This document shows positions 45,081-56,470 of a DNA stretch of 64,000 nucleotides, piece by piece. The position numbers and the translations under genes are program-made. Numbering within the stretch: position 1 is the stretch's first letter; each line of letters begins with the position of its first letter. The notes under the pieces are model-generated. The model was not told where the DNA came from, searched no databases, and saw only the letters and a list, made by a program, of their open reading frames with translations. The stretch spans positions 62,052,195 through 62,116,194 of the forward strand of contig NC_080046.1 of the NCBI RefSeq assembly GCF_012489685.1, written 5' to 3'. Source of the stretch: Lotus japonicus (Eukaryota; Streptophyta; Magnoliopsida; Fabales; Fabaceae).

Positions 45081-46517
45081 TGTTTGCTCTGCTTTAATTT
45101 CTTTGTTCTTGCTCTGAGTTTCTTTGGGTGGTGGTGAATTTATAGAAACATAGGAGGGGTGTTAACTGTTAATTACTTCCTTCTACGCAACATGAAATGG
45201 GTGTTTAGTGATGTTGCATGTCTTGCTTCTGAGTTTGGAAAGAGCAAGTGAGATCACCTTTAACTGATTGCTAATTCTAGGACAAGTTTTGGGGTTTTAT
45301 ATATCTATGTCTTGTACTTCAATTTTTTTTTTCTTTATTAAGATATTCTCAAGGCAAAGCCAATATTAATCTCTCGTTCTACTATTGCGGCACACTCAAT
45401 TTTCTCATTTACAATAGTTAAATTCAAACCCTGTACCACTTGCTTAAAGGACGAAGTGTTGAATTACTGCGTCAAAATACTTAATTAGTCTATATTGATT
45501 ACTTCAATTTGATTTTTAATTTCAAAATTATTTATATTATTCAAAAGAAAATTCTAATATTTGTTGTACATAACTTAGGTTCTGATCCCAGATTAAACAC
45601 ATTTGTAACATACAAATGCATGAGTTTTTAACCACCATAAATTGTTGTGTTTTAAAAAATTGTACGTAAAAGTACATACACACATTTTGTGCTGGTTTGA
45701 AATTGTCACAATTGTTTCACATTTAAAAAAACACAACTGGTTGTGGCAGTTACAAATATGTATCTCACAAAATTTCAAATCAATGGTTAGATGTAAAACT
45801 AATGGGAAAACAAATCGCATCCAAATGGTCAATATTTGTGTTAGCATGCGTGTGTGATATGAAGGATCTTGTATATACCGAAAAAGATTCAATGTAACAT
45901 GAATAAACAAGGAAAGCACGAAATGAATCCATCCATTCTATCTTCATGAAATTTGTATGCTAACCCATGTATATCTCACTCTGAGTAACGTGGAAGCTAT
46001 AGCCTATAAAGATTGAGTGTGAAAATACATATGATCACATGTACAAAGTACAATAATTTCACTTCCTTTATGTTTCATTTTTCTCTCGTTACAGTACATC
46101 ATACATTACGCTATCTCTTTTTTCTATTATCTTTCCTCGCCCATGTCATGTGTATATTAATCTCTTTTTCGTTTATAAAACATGCACCTTTAATTTAAAC
46201 GTGACTTTCTTGTGATCGAGTAGGAAATGTACTAAAATGATGAAAAGTTATTGTGGCGTTCCAGAATATATATACGATGGCTTTATATATTAAAATAGCT
46301 GCTAAAAAGGTGAGATCGATGCTGGATAGTAGGTAGGAGAAAGTTAAAATGCTAATTAATTATTAGCAAAAATTCATTAATTTAAAATTTAAAAATATAA
46401 AGTTTGTTGGTTTATTTTCTTTGATTGTAATTAAAATAGTATGATGGAGAGGTTATACCTCCAGTGTGAATTGGGCCAAGGGTTTAAGTATAGGGATGGT
46501 AAAATGAATTGGATTTA
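45081..46517. other. Upstream region of DMP copy 1, gene-free
   Basis: TATA-type TTTATA at 45141-45146 on the plus strand reads as TATAAA for the DMP gene. The rest is AT-rich. Overlapping ORFs at 45593-45919 and 45642-45857 have no coding support. Confidence 0.5.
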
Positions 46518-47160
46518 CTAGGATTGTACCCGTGCGATGCACGGAGCAACAATTCTACAATTTGTTAAAATATGAATTTATATATTTTTACAGAAAAATA
46601 TGAATTTATTAAAATATGAGTTAATTATTTTTCCAATATGTACTACTATTTATTAAATTAAATTAAATTAAGTTATTTAGATATTGGACTCATTTTAATT
46701 GTTCTATTCATCACTAAATAAATTATCATTATATATATATAAATAAAGTATGTACGTATGAAAAAAAATGTTTTTATCTGAAAATTGTAGGAATAAATAT
46801 TATCATTAGATCTAATCATGAATGCTGATGAATAAAAAAACTTAATCATAACATAACAACTTGAAAATATAATATAACTTTTTTAAAATGTAACATGACT
46901 TACTTTTTTTATCATGATTATTCATAATTAAATATAATGGGCATAATACTTTGATGATTTGTTCATGGCTGTTGGGCTGTGAGGATATTTTAGGGAAAAA
47001 ATATTCCATGTGTAGATAATAAAGTATAACTGTGATAAATTACTCATTAAATGGTTATTAAGAGGAAGAGGAATAGTTCCACCTTCCTCTGTATTCACCA
47101 TTAAGGCATTAACCGTTTAGGCATTCCAACCTCCATTGGGCTCGGGTAGAAAAAAAATCA
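46518..47160 (-). mobile_element. Helitron 3' end, minus orientation
   Basis: On minus the sequence reads CCGTGCATCGCACGGG hairpin, TACAATCCTAG, then host T: a canonical plant Helitron 3' terminus at plus 46518. The element runs rightwards into AT-rich DNA. Its 5' end was not recognised, so the given right border is only a guess; the element may be truncated. Confidence 0.5.
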
Positions 47161-50100
47161 TAGGCAAGCCCAAATTTGATGAAGAAAACAAAATGCATTG
47201 ATAATTAGTAAAAGTAGTTTTGAAAAACTTTGCAAATTAGGTGTTGTACACGGGTATTTATTTCTTATTTATAAGAAAGATAAAGGGAATGTATGAGACT
47301 TACATATTGCAATACATAACAAACCAATTGTAACATAGATTGATGATCAAGAAGGCATGTGTTGTAAACTATGCACGCTGTTGTTCTTCAAAATTATAAT
47401 TATTCTTTCACCATTAACTTTGATATTAAATATTATAATTTTTTTTTTAAATCACCAAAGCATGAGAGAAAATGATAGTAATGAAAGAAAGAAATAATGT
47501 TGGAATATAAATATAGAATCAATAAAGAATGAAATCTTTTTACAGCAGTAGAAAGTGAGACGATTCCATGCTTGGACATAACCCTTGCACTTGCTAACAT
47601 TGCTAAAAATTAGTTGAGGCATAACCCTTCTAACTATTTTTGAGATATCTTCCATGAATCTTCTTCAGCATGTTGCCATTTTATCTCTGGAAATATTCAT
47701 CAGCTTATTTACAAAGGTCATAAGGGGGTTGCGACTTGTATCTGTTGTCTAAAATCATAGCAGCAACAACTTCTACAACCTTCTTCAGATCGATCAAATT
47801 GCACACTGAACTGATCAGTCCTGCTTGTACCACTTCCAGCGGCCCAGCCAACCTCTGTGCCGTTTGGTTACTCCTAGCTGCCTTCATCACAATCCCAATT
47901 ATCATTCACCACCATGTGTCAACCTCTTAATGATTTCCAACTTCAGCATCATTTCATTCATTTGTGTTTCCATTATTAAAATGTTTCTAACACGTACCCA
48001 TTAATTAAGGATCTGCAAATGTCAGTTGTATTATATTTAGAGATTCTGCCTAATCAGCCTAGAGAATAGATAAAGGAAGTCAAGTGCAAGTTCTAGCAAA
48101 AAGCTGCTGCTTAATTTCAACCACATCATGTGAGGTTGATTCCAAGAAGTATAAATAGACAACTTAGCTTTTTTATCAAGAGATGGCTTATAGAATGAGT
48201 AAAATTCATGTCCTTAGAAGCAAGATAGAATGACCACGCCTTTATATCTCAATAATTATAGACAAGTAAATTCACACCATAATCATTGTCTATAAGCTTA
48301 GTCCTATTCATACATTCCAATTTAATGGATCAAACTAATTCTTTAGCACAGTCGACCACGCCTTTCTATCTCAATAATTATAGACAAGTAAATTCACACC
48401 ATAATCATTGTCTATAAGCTTAGTCCAATTCATACATTAACTAATTCACACACACACACACATAAAGGCATAAGATATGCCAATGATCTTGAAGAGCTAG
48501 AGCATTACCACTGCCCAGATCTTAAAGATGATTTTTTTTTATTGAAAACGATTATCATAATAAAAGATCATGAAAGGTAAGACTTTGGCTAAAATGCAAG
48601 GTCTCAATATTCAAACATCAAGAATTGTTTTGATTTCTCAATCATATGATAATCAGTTTTACTTCATGGTTCAACAGCTAAACAACTATAAAATTTTACA
48701 CAAAACATACCTGTTCTTATTCACAGCAAGGTTGAAGAGAGCAATTTCTCCAATTTCCTGAGCCACCAAATTTCCTTCATGCACAGCTGATTATAAAACT
48801 GCAAAGGGGCTTCAACAAACTCTTAGCTCCCATAAAAATCTTGGCTTCTACATCATCCCTCAGCAACAGCCTTTACTATTCCACCATTTCACATTTCATC
48901 TTCCAATTGTTCCCCTTAGTCAAGACTTTTAGAAAACTAAAATACTACTCAGTATCTTCCTCTTGTGCAGACCTTCGCAATGGTTGAGAAACAACAACTT
49001 ATACAAATCCCATGAAGCAATTGCAGCCATTCCTGAAAAGATTTGGAAGAATTCCCAAGAAACAGGGTAAATCGTGTGAAAAAGCATGAAGAAAATAAAG
49101 TAGTGGAAGAAAATTGGACGGCCCAATATCTGCTTTGCACGGTCTAAAGAATTAATGGAATTTGCACTACTCCATGGTAATTAAAGCCAAATACAAGACA
49201 GCAAGTGAAACACCCAATTTCCATCCATATAAAATCAAAGAGCAGGATCTTTGATGAGAAAGATTTATAAAAGAAAAAAAAAAAGAATAGCTAGCTATAA
49301 AAGCATATGCTGCAAGGGGAAAACTAAAACTCATAACAACGCCTTTCATGTTCACCAAAAGAACCATTTACAATCAAATTATAAACTTCAATCATCATCA
49401 AAACAATATATAAAGATCTAATTACTTGTTCTGCTGCAAATATCTTGAAGCCAAGTAAAGCAAGGAAACAAAAATAGGAAGGCACTGAAACATTATAGTC
49501 AGTTTTAGCTTTAAAACAACCACACCAAAAGCTTTTCAAGAGCATGACTAACCATTTATAGGATTAAAAATCCGCACACATCTTCTTGGTTTACTGGCTT
49601 TGAATACACACCATACCTTTCCTTCATGCCATCATTCAATCAGACATCAATAGAAAAATAGCATAAAAAACTTGGCATCACATTGCAATTATTTAGATGC
49701 TATAAAAACTCATTCACTGCGATACACTCCCAAATTCATTCACTGGACTCAATGGTTCATTCACTGACAAATTTCCCAAGGACAGAGCTTCTTTATGGGA
49801 TTCACATGCCCACTCATATCTCCCATTCAGATCAATACAACAAAATCACAACAACAGAAATCAAAGTAAAAGAAAGGGAAGGAACTGGATTGACAACACA
49901 AGATGAACATCAAGGCACACAATGGTTCAATTTATAGAAAATAATTGGGCGTGACCCAAATCAAATCAGAAAAGCTGTAAAGGAATTAGATGGGAAGGTA
50001 GGGTGTAGGCGAACAACCTGTAAAGGAGAAGCCACAGCTGTTTCCGAAAAGTTGATGGAGGTTGAAAGTACCATCGTTTGAGAAAAGGGAAAATAGAGGA

Positions 50101-50197
50101 TAGAGGACAGATGAGGGTTGCAGCATCAAACCTAGCAAGAGGAAGTACGGGAGTAGCCAATACAACTGTGAATGAGGCAACTGGAACACTAGCCGGC
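47161..50197. other. Long gene-poor stretch
   Basis: No complete gene could be built. An 84-bp direct repeat and a CA microsatellite (48447-48463) are present. The minus-strand frame at 47705-47905 (AQRLAGPLEVVQAGLISSV) has protein-like composition but no known domain and no neighbours that splice to it convincingly. From about 50000 to 50460 the DNA has the look of a transcribed minus-strand leader (GC-rich, CCGGC). I cannot assign it. Confidence 0.35.
48232..48438 (+). repeat. 85-bp direct repeat, two copies
   Basis: GACCACGCCTTTATATCTCA and the 65 bp after it at 48232-48316 recur at 48354-48438 with only two or three changes and a 37-bp spacer. Probably a recent local duplication. Confidence 0.85.
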
Positions 50198-50350
50198 ATC
50201 CTCTCAAGGGTAAAAAAATTTGAGAGTGTCAAGTTTTACCATCTCACCATTAATTTTTGTCTAGATAATAAATGAAAAATAAAATAAAATAAAATTAATG
50301 GTGAGATGATGAAACTTGACACTCTTAAATTTTTTTACACATGAGAGGAT
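50198..50350. mobile_element. 153-bp foldback MITE
   Basis: The left arm runs ATCCTCTCAAGGGTAAAAAA then TTTGAGAGTGTCAAGTTTTA; the right arm is its near-perfect complement, ending TTACACATGAGAGGAT. The arms meet at a TTATTTTATTTT-type centre. No clear target duplication. It interrupts a GC-richer stretch that continues on both sides. Confidence 0.8.
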
Positions 50351-51501
50351 CCAAACCACTGGAACACACAGAATGGGTGTAGGCGTCGTAGAGGTGATTG
50401 CGACCGTATTTCACGGGAAAAGGCCGGCACAGTTCGTATGTCCTAACCCTAGGTGAAGAAGTGAGGACAAAAAAATGAAATAGGCCCAAATGCAACAGAA
50501 GTGAGGAAAAAAAAAATTGTGCACTATGAACAGTGAAATTGCACCTTGCATTTTAAGTTAGTAGATTTTGACTCATCCCGCATAAACCTCAAGAAGCGGT
50601 TTGCCAATGGGGCGAGTTGACCAGTCAAATTGGTTTTTTAATTTTTACAATTTACTATTTTAAATACATTTTAAAGATATTTTATGCGGGTTAATTTATC
50701 TATAAGAATGGAGATATTTTTTTCTTCTTTTAAACCATAATTAATTAGAATGAAGACTCAGTACGTCTGGATGGTGCGAGGTATGCTTCGGATGAAGCGT
50801 CCAAGATAACCCACCTCCACCATTTACATTATAATATTAATTTCAAAGTTAAGACATATATATGATGTGCAGGACAATTTTTTCTTCACTTAATCAAATA
50901 TAACTAAATAGTCAAATTCAATTTGAGTGTTCCATGACAAAAACAAAAGTTGATCTTTTCAAACACTTCAATCATTGACAAATGACTATCATTTTATATA
51001 TCTTCCTATGTAACAAAAACAAAGTTATCCTTTTCATTTTTAACCTTGAGTTTTTGTCTATATCAGTAGCTACGTACACACATGTTCCAAAATTATTATA
51101 GTTTAAAGGTTATTCACAATATTTAAGAGTTTATTAATTGATGTTATATAAAAGAGAGAAAATGAAAATCATTGGTCAACTAATCGGTGAGAATTGTAAT
51201 TGTGAAAGTAAGAGATAATACTTGGGAGATATAATATTAACCGAGGACATGAATGGAAGAGAATGGATTAAAGTGTTTTGGATATGTAAAACATCAATTA
51301 TTTTGAACAAAATAAAAAGCTAAGACTAAAATTTTTTAAAGAAAAACTACATACTTGAAGATGAATTTGTAGGAAATATAATTCATTTTTACAATTAACA
51401 ATACACATGTAAACATCATAAGAGAGTTGACAAATCAAGCACACACAACCTAAACAGAAAGTTATTGTTTGTATCAAACATCAAAGATGTTAATTATTGA
51501 C
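50351..51501. other. Gene-free stretch between MITE and DMP copy 2
   Basis: AT-rich. The last 100 bp (AACAATACACATGTAAACATC, near 51397) resemble the 3' flank of DMP copy 1 near 44370, so the two DMP genes were duplicated with part of their 3' regions. Confidence 0.5.
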
Positions 51502-52062
51502 TTATTTCTTCTGAGAATTTTCGGAGGTATCATTTGAATCAGTGCTTGTGGGGTATCCAATTCCATGGCGAGTACCAGGGAATATCATGAAAACCGCACT
51601 AGCAATTGCACCAATAACCGGAGGCACCACCTGCAGCAGAACCTTCTCAGAGGATTCAAACTCCGGGTAGAAGCAGCGAACAATGTTGATGTCAAGAAGC
51701 CCCAACACAGCAAACACAATCAACGAAATGAAACCATGCACGAAGTCACCGAACCGGAGCTTGTACTTGGACAAGTCAATGTTCCCCGACGCCGGAGATG
51801 GCCAGATACCCTTGGCGGTGACGATGCCATAGTGCCTATGGCCATCACTTCCGGTGTAGCTGTCGGTGAAGGAAGAGAACACGCAGTTGAAGCCGCAGAC
51901 AACGAGGAGAATGCTGCTGAGGTACTTGTTGACGGTGTTGCAGTGTCCGGTGTTGGTCACGATGGGGCTGAGGAACTGGAAAAGGAAGACCGTGCCGGTT
52001 GGGAGGAGCTTGATGAGGCTCCCAACTCCGGAGAACGTCTTTTTTGCTATGGTACTACTCAT
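51502..52062 (-). CDS. DMP (DUF679) membrane protein, 186 aa, copy 2
   Basis: A single-exon paralogue of the gene at 44469-45080, same strand. It starts [20 protein letters not shown] and shows the same four hydrophobic segments: [50 protein letters not shown] and [16 protein letters not shown]. The loop [15 protein letters not shown] and the C-terminal [20 protein letters not shown] are conserved. It lacks the extra N-terminal residues of copy 1. A TATAAAAA box lies about 190 bp upstream (52252-52259). The membrane topology and possible roles are as for copy 1; endomembrane location is the family norm. The two genes are about 7 kb apart and clearly arose by tandem duplication. Confidence 0.93.
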   Translation of the reverse strand: MSSTIAKKTFSGVGSLIKLLPTGTVFLFQFLSPIVTNTGHCNTVNKYLSSILLVVCGFNCVFSSFTDSYTGSDGHRHYGIVTAKGIWPSPASGNIDLSKYKLRFGDFVHGFISLIVFAVLGLLDINIVRCFYPEFESSEKVLLQVVPPVIGAIASAVFMIFPGTRHGIGYPTSTDSNDTSENSQKK

Positions 52063-53683
52063 TATGTTTTCACTTTTTCTCCGGGGAACTCAGGCTAGAC
52101 TTAACTCTATCTCACAAACTAACGTGTATATAAAGACTAGCTATTTCAGCTATATATTTGTAGTTGTGAGACTTCTAGCACTTTCTTCTCTTAACTACTC
52201 GCTCTTTATTTTCTTTTTGAGTTTCTTTGTGTGGAGCTATAGACTATAGTGGTTTTTATAGAAGGAGAGGAGGGGTGGTCTAATGTTACTTACTTCTACG
52301 CAAAATGGAATTGGGTATAGTGATGTAGTCTTGCTTCTACTTTTGGAAAGACTGTGTGCGAGCTTTAATTCTAATTCAAGCTTTCTATGGGTGATCCAGG
52401 GTTAAGGTTTTATCTCGATCCTTAAGGTACTATTAATTGTTATGTTTATGCTTCTCTCACTACAAGTCGTGTGGGATAACCCAAGTTGATGATGTTAATT
52501 ATTTGCCCATGCTGACCCGGTATATACATACATGTTTCAGTTTCATTACATTATATTATGACGAGTATCTTTTTAATTTCTATATGCTAATGAATGTTAT
52601 CATTTATTTTTATTCATCCATATGTTATAGAATAAAAGAGATGAGCTCTGCTGGTATTATATAAAATTGATTGTATTTAATGTTAACTAGGAGGCCTTAT
52701 TTTGAATGGTTCCAACATTTATAAAATAATAATGTTTGATATGAACACTTATTTTAGGTTTAGACACCCAAATAGAGAAGAAATGAAAAGAAAGAGAAAA
52801 GAGATGAGTTAAACACGTACTATATGATGGGATGTGCATGATAGAAAAAACAAAAATAAGAGAAAAATTAGGTGTATGTAATGTGTATTAGTTGGTGATC
52901 TATAAAACAAGATTTGTTACTATTGGTGGTTTATGAATAAAGATCGTAACTTTTTTCCTTAATTAATTTACGTGTACTTAAGTATTACAATGTTACTATC
53001 AATTAGGCATGGCCGCATAGCTTTAGTTAAATTCTTAGGGCAACTTATATGAGGTTAATAATTAAAATATGCAAGCATAGTTGACTAGTTAATTAACGCC
53101 ATTAATTCCTTGTATGAGGAGTTTTTATTGTTTTGGGAAAAGTTATGTCTCAGATTAAATTGAGCAAGAGTTTGATCATTCACAATTTCCTTGACGCTGC
53201 AAACATGTAACTTCTAGACAAACCAAGTGTGGAAGTAAAGATACATTATTTGAATGCTAGCTGTTACATCAAATTAAGATCGAGTCATATTTTCAATTCG
53301 ATCTTCCTGCAAATGAATGCTTGGTGTGGTACTGTGGTGTCAAGGATTGCTGGTCATCACCACCATCAATCTCTGTTCATCATTGAATTCTTGAGTTTCT
53401 TCTATACCCTGGAAATTTTGATTTAATTTTGGTGGGTAGGTTTTGGCTGGTTGGTCTAGATTGGAATGTTAGGAATCCAGTTGCAAGATGATAAAACCAG
53501 GGACATGGCCATCTTCAATGACTATTGTGAGGCCCAAAAGAACCCATTTGGTTAAATGACTACTTATGATTCTTTGACAAAAAAAAATGATATTTACCAC
53601 AGTTAAATTTATGTTCCCAGATACTCGGTTCTAGAGTATTCCATGAAGAAAGATGTTGTCATTTGTATAGCTCTCCTAAGTCG
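52063..53683. other. Upstream region of DMP copy 2, gene-free
   Basis: Contains the TATA box noted above and AT-rich DNA without supported genes. The 127-codon plus-strand ORF at 51866-52249 is antisense to the DMP gene and its leader. Confidence 0.5.
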
Positions 53684-53829
53684 TTTTGTTTGGTTGGATG
53701 GAAGGAAAGTGGGAAGGAAAGAAAAACATGGAAACCGATGGATGAATTAAGACTACACCTTAGTCTTAATTCACTCATCGGTTTTCGTGTTTTCTTTCCT
53801 TCCCATTTTCCTTCCACCCAACCAAACAT
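53684..53829. mobile_element. Foldback MITE
   Basis: The arms TTTGTTTGGTTGGATGGAAG and CTTCCACCCAACCAAACA are inverted, followed by GGAAAGAAA / TTTCTTTCC, CCGATGGATGAATTAAGACT / AGTCTTAATTCACTCATCGG. The two arms nearly touch at ACACCT. The 74-codon ORF over it is an artefact of the inverted repeat. Confidence 0.8.
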
Positions 53830-55698
53830 AGCCCTAGGGCTACTATTTCTTTCCTTGGTTTTTATTTACAAGCATTTCCTTCCTTAGATGAGATCGATGC
53901 TGAGAAAATTAAGTTGTGGCTCTCATTTTAATTATTTTGTTTTTACAGGACTTCTTAGCTTTGATAGAGAAATTCATTTTTTTCATAAAGTACTTCCCAC
54001 ATTAGAAGTATAAAGTTCTAATTAATGAGAAGTTTGTAAGATTTTGGGGCTTTCCAACTACAACAACAACTTGCTTTGATGGTATGGTTCTTATCAATTG
54101 GCATAAGAGCCTCCATCATGTCTTTCGTTTGCATATGAATCGTGTGGGTGGTGACTTCTGACATTGTAGTATCCGCCTTTAGCTAGTTAAATTGGTAGTG
54201 CGCACCCAGCCCGTGTGGACGTAATGGACTAATAGAAAACTCGAACTGATCATTCACTCAGTCAAGTTATTAGGTCAACAGTTAAATTTATATCAATATT
54301 GTAGTTTAACATTATATCGGTATAATTAAAAGTATTTATACACATATTGTTTATATTTATTCCATCGTATTTTAATCTAGTCAAATATAATTCAGTCAGT
54401 TATGCTTCATTTATCTTCTAACAGTTCATCATGAGTTAGTCATAGTTTTAGCCTTGAGGTGTTGAGAACTTCGTTTTCAGCCAGACACATGCATGGATAA
54501 ACACGGTATGAGTGAATGACGCACAGACATGGCTGGGATTGCAAGGCAATGACCTACACACTCTTCGTCCTCTAGTCCACACACCACACATTGAAATTGA
54601 TGGAGGTTTCTTTGTCCACTCTCTTAAAATCTTCACAACCACCACCACCCTGTCCCATCTCTTTCACATTATGCATTGAAGACAAAAATTTAGACACATT
54701 TCATAGCTCCCATCTCTTACCATTGCACCCACAATTTATACCCATTTAAAAATCTTAATCAAATTTGTTTATCCCCTGAAAACACACACACATCAAATTA
54801 TTTTAATCAGAATTGCATAGTTAAACACGTCAAAGAAACTTTTGAGGTGGGAGTTTGGTTTGTTAATCGCTAGGACAATGGAGATCTTTAAAGTCAAGGA
54901 ACACTAGGACAATTAATTCAGTTTCCTTTCTTTTGATAAAATAAACTTTGGGTGGTTTTGGTTACGACCATAGGATAAGGCACGCTTCTGTGCCTTAATT
55001 CGCGTTTAGGTATTTACAATCTCACATCGGAAGTGAGAATAGAACACACAATTTCGAGGGAAGTGCTCGACCTTAGCACTGATTCAACATGGTTCAATCA
55101 TTAAAGTTGACTATTCATTCTTTATCATCTTAAGTTTGTTTCACTTCATGATCAAAATCGAGAGTAAAAAACAAAAATTACGAAAAAGATATTAGCAAAT
55201 ATGAATCTGCCCAAATTTCCCTAGTTAATTTTTTTCTTCACTTTACATCACAAAAGGGGTTACAAACCTACAAGAAATCTCCAAAGAGCAGAAACCATTT
55301 TCACTTCACCCACACAATCCACTTCCGGATTTTACAAATCAACCCCCCAATCTTCCTCCCATCTCTTTTTTTTTGTTCAATTAACATTTTTTTTTCCATT
55401 CTAACCTGAGATCATTACAACCTAAATTTTACCCTTAACAACCTCCACAACCACAACATCATCATCTTACACATGCTGCTACTCCAAACTTCTTTTTATT
55501 GACATTTTTAACCTCAACTTCTACCCCCAATTCCAGATCTACCCTTCCGTTTAAAAAAATCACGGTCGGGTCAGAACTCGAAAATTGGAAGCGGGAGGGG
55601 CATAAACAGATACCAAGAAGATTCTAGAATATAGATTAAGAGAAGGGAAAGATGGGTACGACCCGATTCAAAACCCCGGAAGCTTAACCCGACCCGGT
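53830..55698. other. Gene-free stretch 3' of the PNRC-like gene
   Basis: AT-rich, including CA-rich simple sequence near 54785. It must carry the 3' end of the minus-strand gene at 55699 and nothing else is supported. An ORF at 54448-54648 on minus lacks any family feature. Confidence 0.45.
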
Positions 55699-56262
55699 TC
55701 ATTCCAACCGGAGCAAGCGCCTCAGATCCCGCGTGGCGGAGTCGTCAACAGCCACCGCCGGCGCAACCTTCTTCCAAAAAGACGGCAAAGGAAGCGCGCT
55801 CGGCGACGGCGACATCGCAAACGCCGATCCAGCGTACATGTCAAACCCGATCTGGCCATCCATGATCCGGATCTGCTTAGGAACCATTTCCGGGTCGGGT
55901 CCAAGCCGCTGAGTCCCAACAACCACGAGCTCGTCACCTTCTCTCTTCAACGCCTCGCTCTTGATCTGCGAATCGAGCGATTCTCCTCGCCGGAGAATCG
56001 TCACCTTCTCCATCACCAACCCGCTGCCTCTCGCCACCTTAGAATCATCGGAGCTCGGACGTCTCTCCACCACCCGCTTCCTTTGCTCCGGCCGGGCCAC
56101 CGGTTTCCGGTTAGCCCTGCCGGGAGCGTTAAGGTAAGCACCGCAGTTTCCATAGGTTGTTCTCCGCCGGGAAAAACTCGCCGGTGGTGCTCTGATCCGT
56201 TCGATTAAGCAATTCTGCGGCCGTAGAATCTCCGTACCCATGATTAATGGAAATTTTTGCAA
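55699..56262 (-). CDS. PNRC-motif protein of unknown function, 187 aa
   Basis: A single-exon, Arg/Pro-rich, probably disordered protein. The first part is basic (RRRTTYGNCGAYLNAPGR, ARPEQRKRVVERRPSSDDSK), the middle has MEKVTILRRGESLDSQI, and the end carries YAGSAFAMSPSPSALPLPSF followed by W, then ATRDLRRLLRLE. The S-x-x-x-LPxPxFW stretch resembles the PNRC motif. In animals such motifs bind the decapping activator DCP1, and plant proteins of this layout are listed as PNRC-like. A role in mRNA decapping is therefore a reasonable guess but unproved. There is no signal peptide or membrane helix. The C-terminal LRRLL.LE is also conserved-looking. A TATA box (CTCTATATATCAACC on minus, 56459-56470) lies about 200 bp upstream. 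The codons are GC-rich compared with the flanks. Confidence 0.8.
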   Translation of the reverse strand: MQKFPLIMGTEILRPQNCLIERIRAPPASFSRRRTTYGNCGAYLNAPGRANRKPVARPEQRKRVVERRPSSDDSKVARGSGLVMEKVTILRRGESLDSQIKSEALKREGDELVVVGTQRLGPDPEMVPKQIRIMDGQIGFDMYAGSAFAMSPSPSALPLPSFWKKVAPAVAVDDSATRDLRRLLRLE

Positions 56263-56470
56263 GAGGAGAATGGAATTAACAAAGGTAAGAGGTTAGATCT
56301 GAATGAATTGATTGAATGTTAGGTTCGGTTTTGTTGTTGTTGTTTGTTATAGCTTTTGATTTTCTCGTTCTTCCTCTGAACAAAGGGAAGAAGAGAAAGG
56401 GAGATTGTGGAGGAGGAAAATGGTGTGAATGGAAAAAAGGAGAGGTGAGAGAAGGGTTGATATATAGAGA
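56263..56470 (-). promoter_or_regulatory. 5' leader and TATA box of the PNRC-like gene
   Basis: A CT-rich leader on minus (repeats of TTTTCTTTCCTTC near 56490-56518 lie just upstream of the TATA) and TATATA at 56461-56466. The ORF covering this on minus (56276-56725) is a low-complexity shadow. Confidence 0.5.

Noticed and set aside
44433..45117. Plus-strand ORFs of 189 and 93 codons, and matching ones at 51565-52249
   Set aside because: Antisense to the DMP genes; GC-rich third positions of the real genes keep the opposite frames open.
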